The position numbers were made by a program, and so were the translations under genes. Shown here piece by piece: positions 62,990-64,000 of a stretch of 64,000 nucleotides of DNA. The DNA is from Brevibacterium iodinum ATCC 49514 (GTDB lineage Bacteria; Actinomycetota; Actinomycetes; Actinomycetales; Brevibacteriaceae). The stretch's first letter is position 1, and the number at the start of each line of letters is the position of its first letter. Under the pieces are notes generated by a model. That model saw only the letters and a list, made by a program, of their open reading frames with translations. It ran no database searches and was not told the origin of the DNA. The stretch is from positions 248,001 to 312,000 of the forward strand of contig NZ_FXYX01000001.1 in the NCBI RefSeq assembly GCF_900169265.1, written 5' to 3'.

Positions 62990-64000
62990 TCAGAAGCCCA
63001 TGCCGCCCATTCCACCCATTCCGTCCATGCCGGCAGCTGCATCTGCACCTGCGGCGGGCTTCTCGGGCTTGTCGGCGACGACCGACTCGGTGGTGAGGAA
63101 CAGACCGGCGATCGAGGCGGCGTTCTGCAGGGCAGAGCGGGTCACCTTGACCGGGTCGTTGATGCCGGCGGCCAGCAGGTCCTCGTACTCACCGGTTGCG
63201 GCGTTGAGACCGAATCCGGCTTCGAGGTTGGCGACCTTGTCGGCAACCACACCGGCTTCGAGGCCGGCGTTCGTGGCGATCTGCTTCAGCGGGGCTTCGA
63301 TGGCAACCTTGACGATGTTGGCACCGGTGGCCTCGTCTCCCTCGAGTGCGAGGTCGGCGAATGCGGCCTTGCCAGCCTGGATGAGCGAGACGCCGCCACC
63401 GGCGACGATTCCCTCTTCCACAGCAGCCTTGGCGTTGCGCACGGCATCTTCGATGCGGTGCTTGGTTTCCTTGAGCTCAACCTCGGTGGCGGCTCCGGCC
63501 TTGATGACTGCAACACCGCCGGCCAGCTTGGCCAGACGTTCCTGCAGCTTCTCACGGTCGTAGTCGGAGTCCGAGTTCTCGATCTCGGCGCGGATCTGAG
63601 CGACCCGTCCGGCGATCTCCTCGGCGTCTCCGGCGCCCTCGACGATGGTGGTCTCGTCCTTGGTGATGACGACCTTGCGGGCGGTGCCCAGCAGATCGGT
63701 GGTCACGCTGTCGAGCTTGAGCCCGACTTCCTCGGACACGACCTGGCCACCGGTGAGGATGGCGATGTCGGCGAGCTGAGCCTTGCGACGGTCACCGAAG
63801 CCCGGAGCCTTGACGGCCACGGACTTGAAGGTGCCCTTGAGCTTGTTCAACACCAGGACGGCCAGGGCTTCGCCCTCGACGTCTTCGGCGATGATGAACA
63901 GCGGCTTGTTGGACTGCTGAACCTTCTCGAGGACGGGCAGCAGGTCCTTCACGTTCGAGATCTTGGAGTTGACGATGAGGATGTAAGGATCCTCAAGGAC
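62990..64000 (-). CDS. groL: 60 kDa chaperonin GroEL, C-terminal part, cut by window edge
   Basis: The frame is open to the right edge; about 336 C-terminal residues are present, starting [29 protein letters not shown]. It shows [43 protein letters not shown] (apical domain), [54 protein letters not shown], and the flexible tail [13 protein letters not shown]. It is a GroEL with the classic GGM tail, so it folds proteins in the cytosol with GroES. No groES lies downstream in the window; the upstream side is not visible. Confidence 0.97.
   Translation of the reverse strand, partial: VLEDPYILIVNSKISNVKDLLPVLEKVQQSNKPLFIIAEDVEGEALAVLVLNKLKGTFKSVAVKAPGFGDRRKAQLADIAILTGGQVVSEEVGLKLDSVTTDLLGTARKVVITKDETTIVEGAGDAEEIAGRVAQIRAEIENSDSDYDREKLQERLAKLAGGVAVIKAGAATEVELKETKHRIEDAVRNAKAAVEEGIVAGGGVSLIQAGKAAFADLALEGDEATGANIVKVAIEAPLKQIATNAGLEAGVVADKVANLEAGFGLNAATGEYEDLLAAGINDPVKVTRSALQNAASIAGLFLTTESVVADKPEKPAAGADAAAGMDGMGGMGGMGF

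Overview
The window is high-GC DNA with dense, mostly strand-alternating genes, typical of a free-living Actinomycetota. Several gene sets point there: PspA-PspAA-HtpX-PspAB, an XPB helicase with its helicase-associated partner, DUF3027 next to a cold-shock protein, a DtxR/IdeR regulator, SepX/GlpR near galU, and a FmdB-SAF-MscL series. From family recall the proteins look most like Brevibacterium or a close relative (Micrococcales). That placement is an inference, not a search result. I see no CRISPR array, no insertion sequence, no prophage and only one tRNA (Arg-CCU, 31540-31615). This looks like core chromosome.

Layout. 0-10 kb is catabolic: the start of a short-chain fatty acid transporter (cut by the window edge), a semialdehyde dehydrogenase, an AztD-like zinc metallochaperone with a candidate Zur box, a 3-hydroxyacyl-CoA dehydrogenase, a chromate transporter, an acyl-CoA ligase and an enoyl-CoA hydratase. 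10-19 kb holds a trans-sulfuration PLP enzyme with a coupled 68-aa protein, a LysR regulator divergent from a YeiH-type transporter, a MatC-like carrier, two acetyltransferases, an MHS-type MFS transporter and a shortened Imm5-like gene. 19-26 kb is a division and envelope block (SepX/GlpR-like, RimJ-like, GalU, 5-FTHF cyclo-ligase, FmdB-like, SAF protein, MscL). The glp/moeA gene that I recall lying between galU and rimJ is absent. 26-36 kb has a giant helicase/nuclease, tRNA-Arg, a universal stress protein, an HNH nuclease, an NlpC/P60 hydrolase and DtxR. 36-44 kb has an aldehyde dehydrogenase, PdxH, SerC, DUF456, an MFS exporter, DUF3027 and a cold-shock protein. 44-50 kb has the helicase-associated protein, XPB, an EamA exporter and a CGNR regulator.

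51-59.4 kb is a coherent envelope-stress region: response regulator, sensor kinase with a large insert in its ATPase domain, HtrA-like protease, a lone WXG100 protein, then PspA, PspAA, HtpX and PspAB. The window ends with an S4 protein, a Gly-rich membrane protein, a TSUP transporter, a DUF1707 gene broken by two apparent single-base deletions, an NTF2-like protein and the 3' part of groL.

I did not find a clear new enzymatic system. The most unusual signals are in the DNA itself: (a) a family of three ~58-62 bp near-perfect palindromes with compensatory changes, two of which bracket the xpb gene; (b) a second hairpin family in convergent intergenic gaps; (c) strong over-representation of CCGAGGCGG/CCGCCTCGG (about 38 sites by eye); and (d) two unrelated minisatellites in which the 3' end of a gene, including its stop codon, has been tandemly duplicated downstream.
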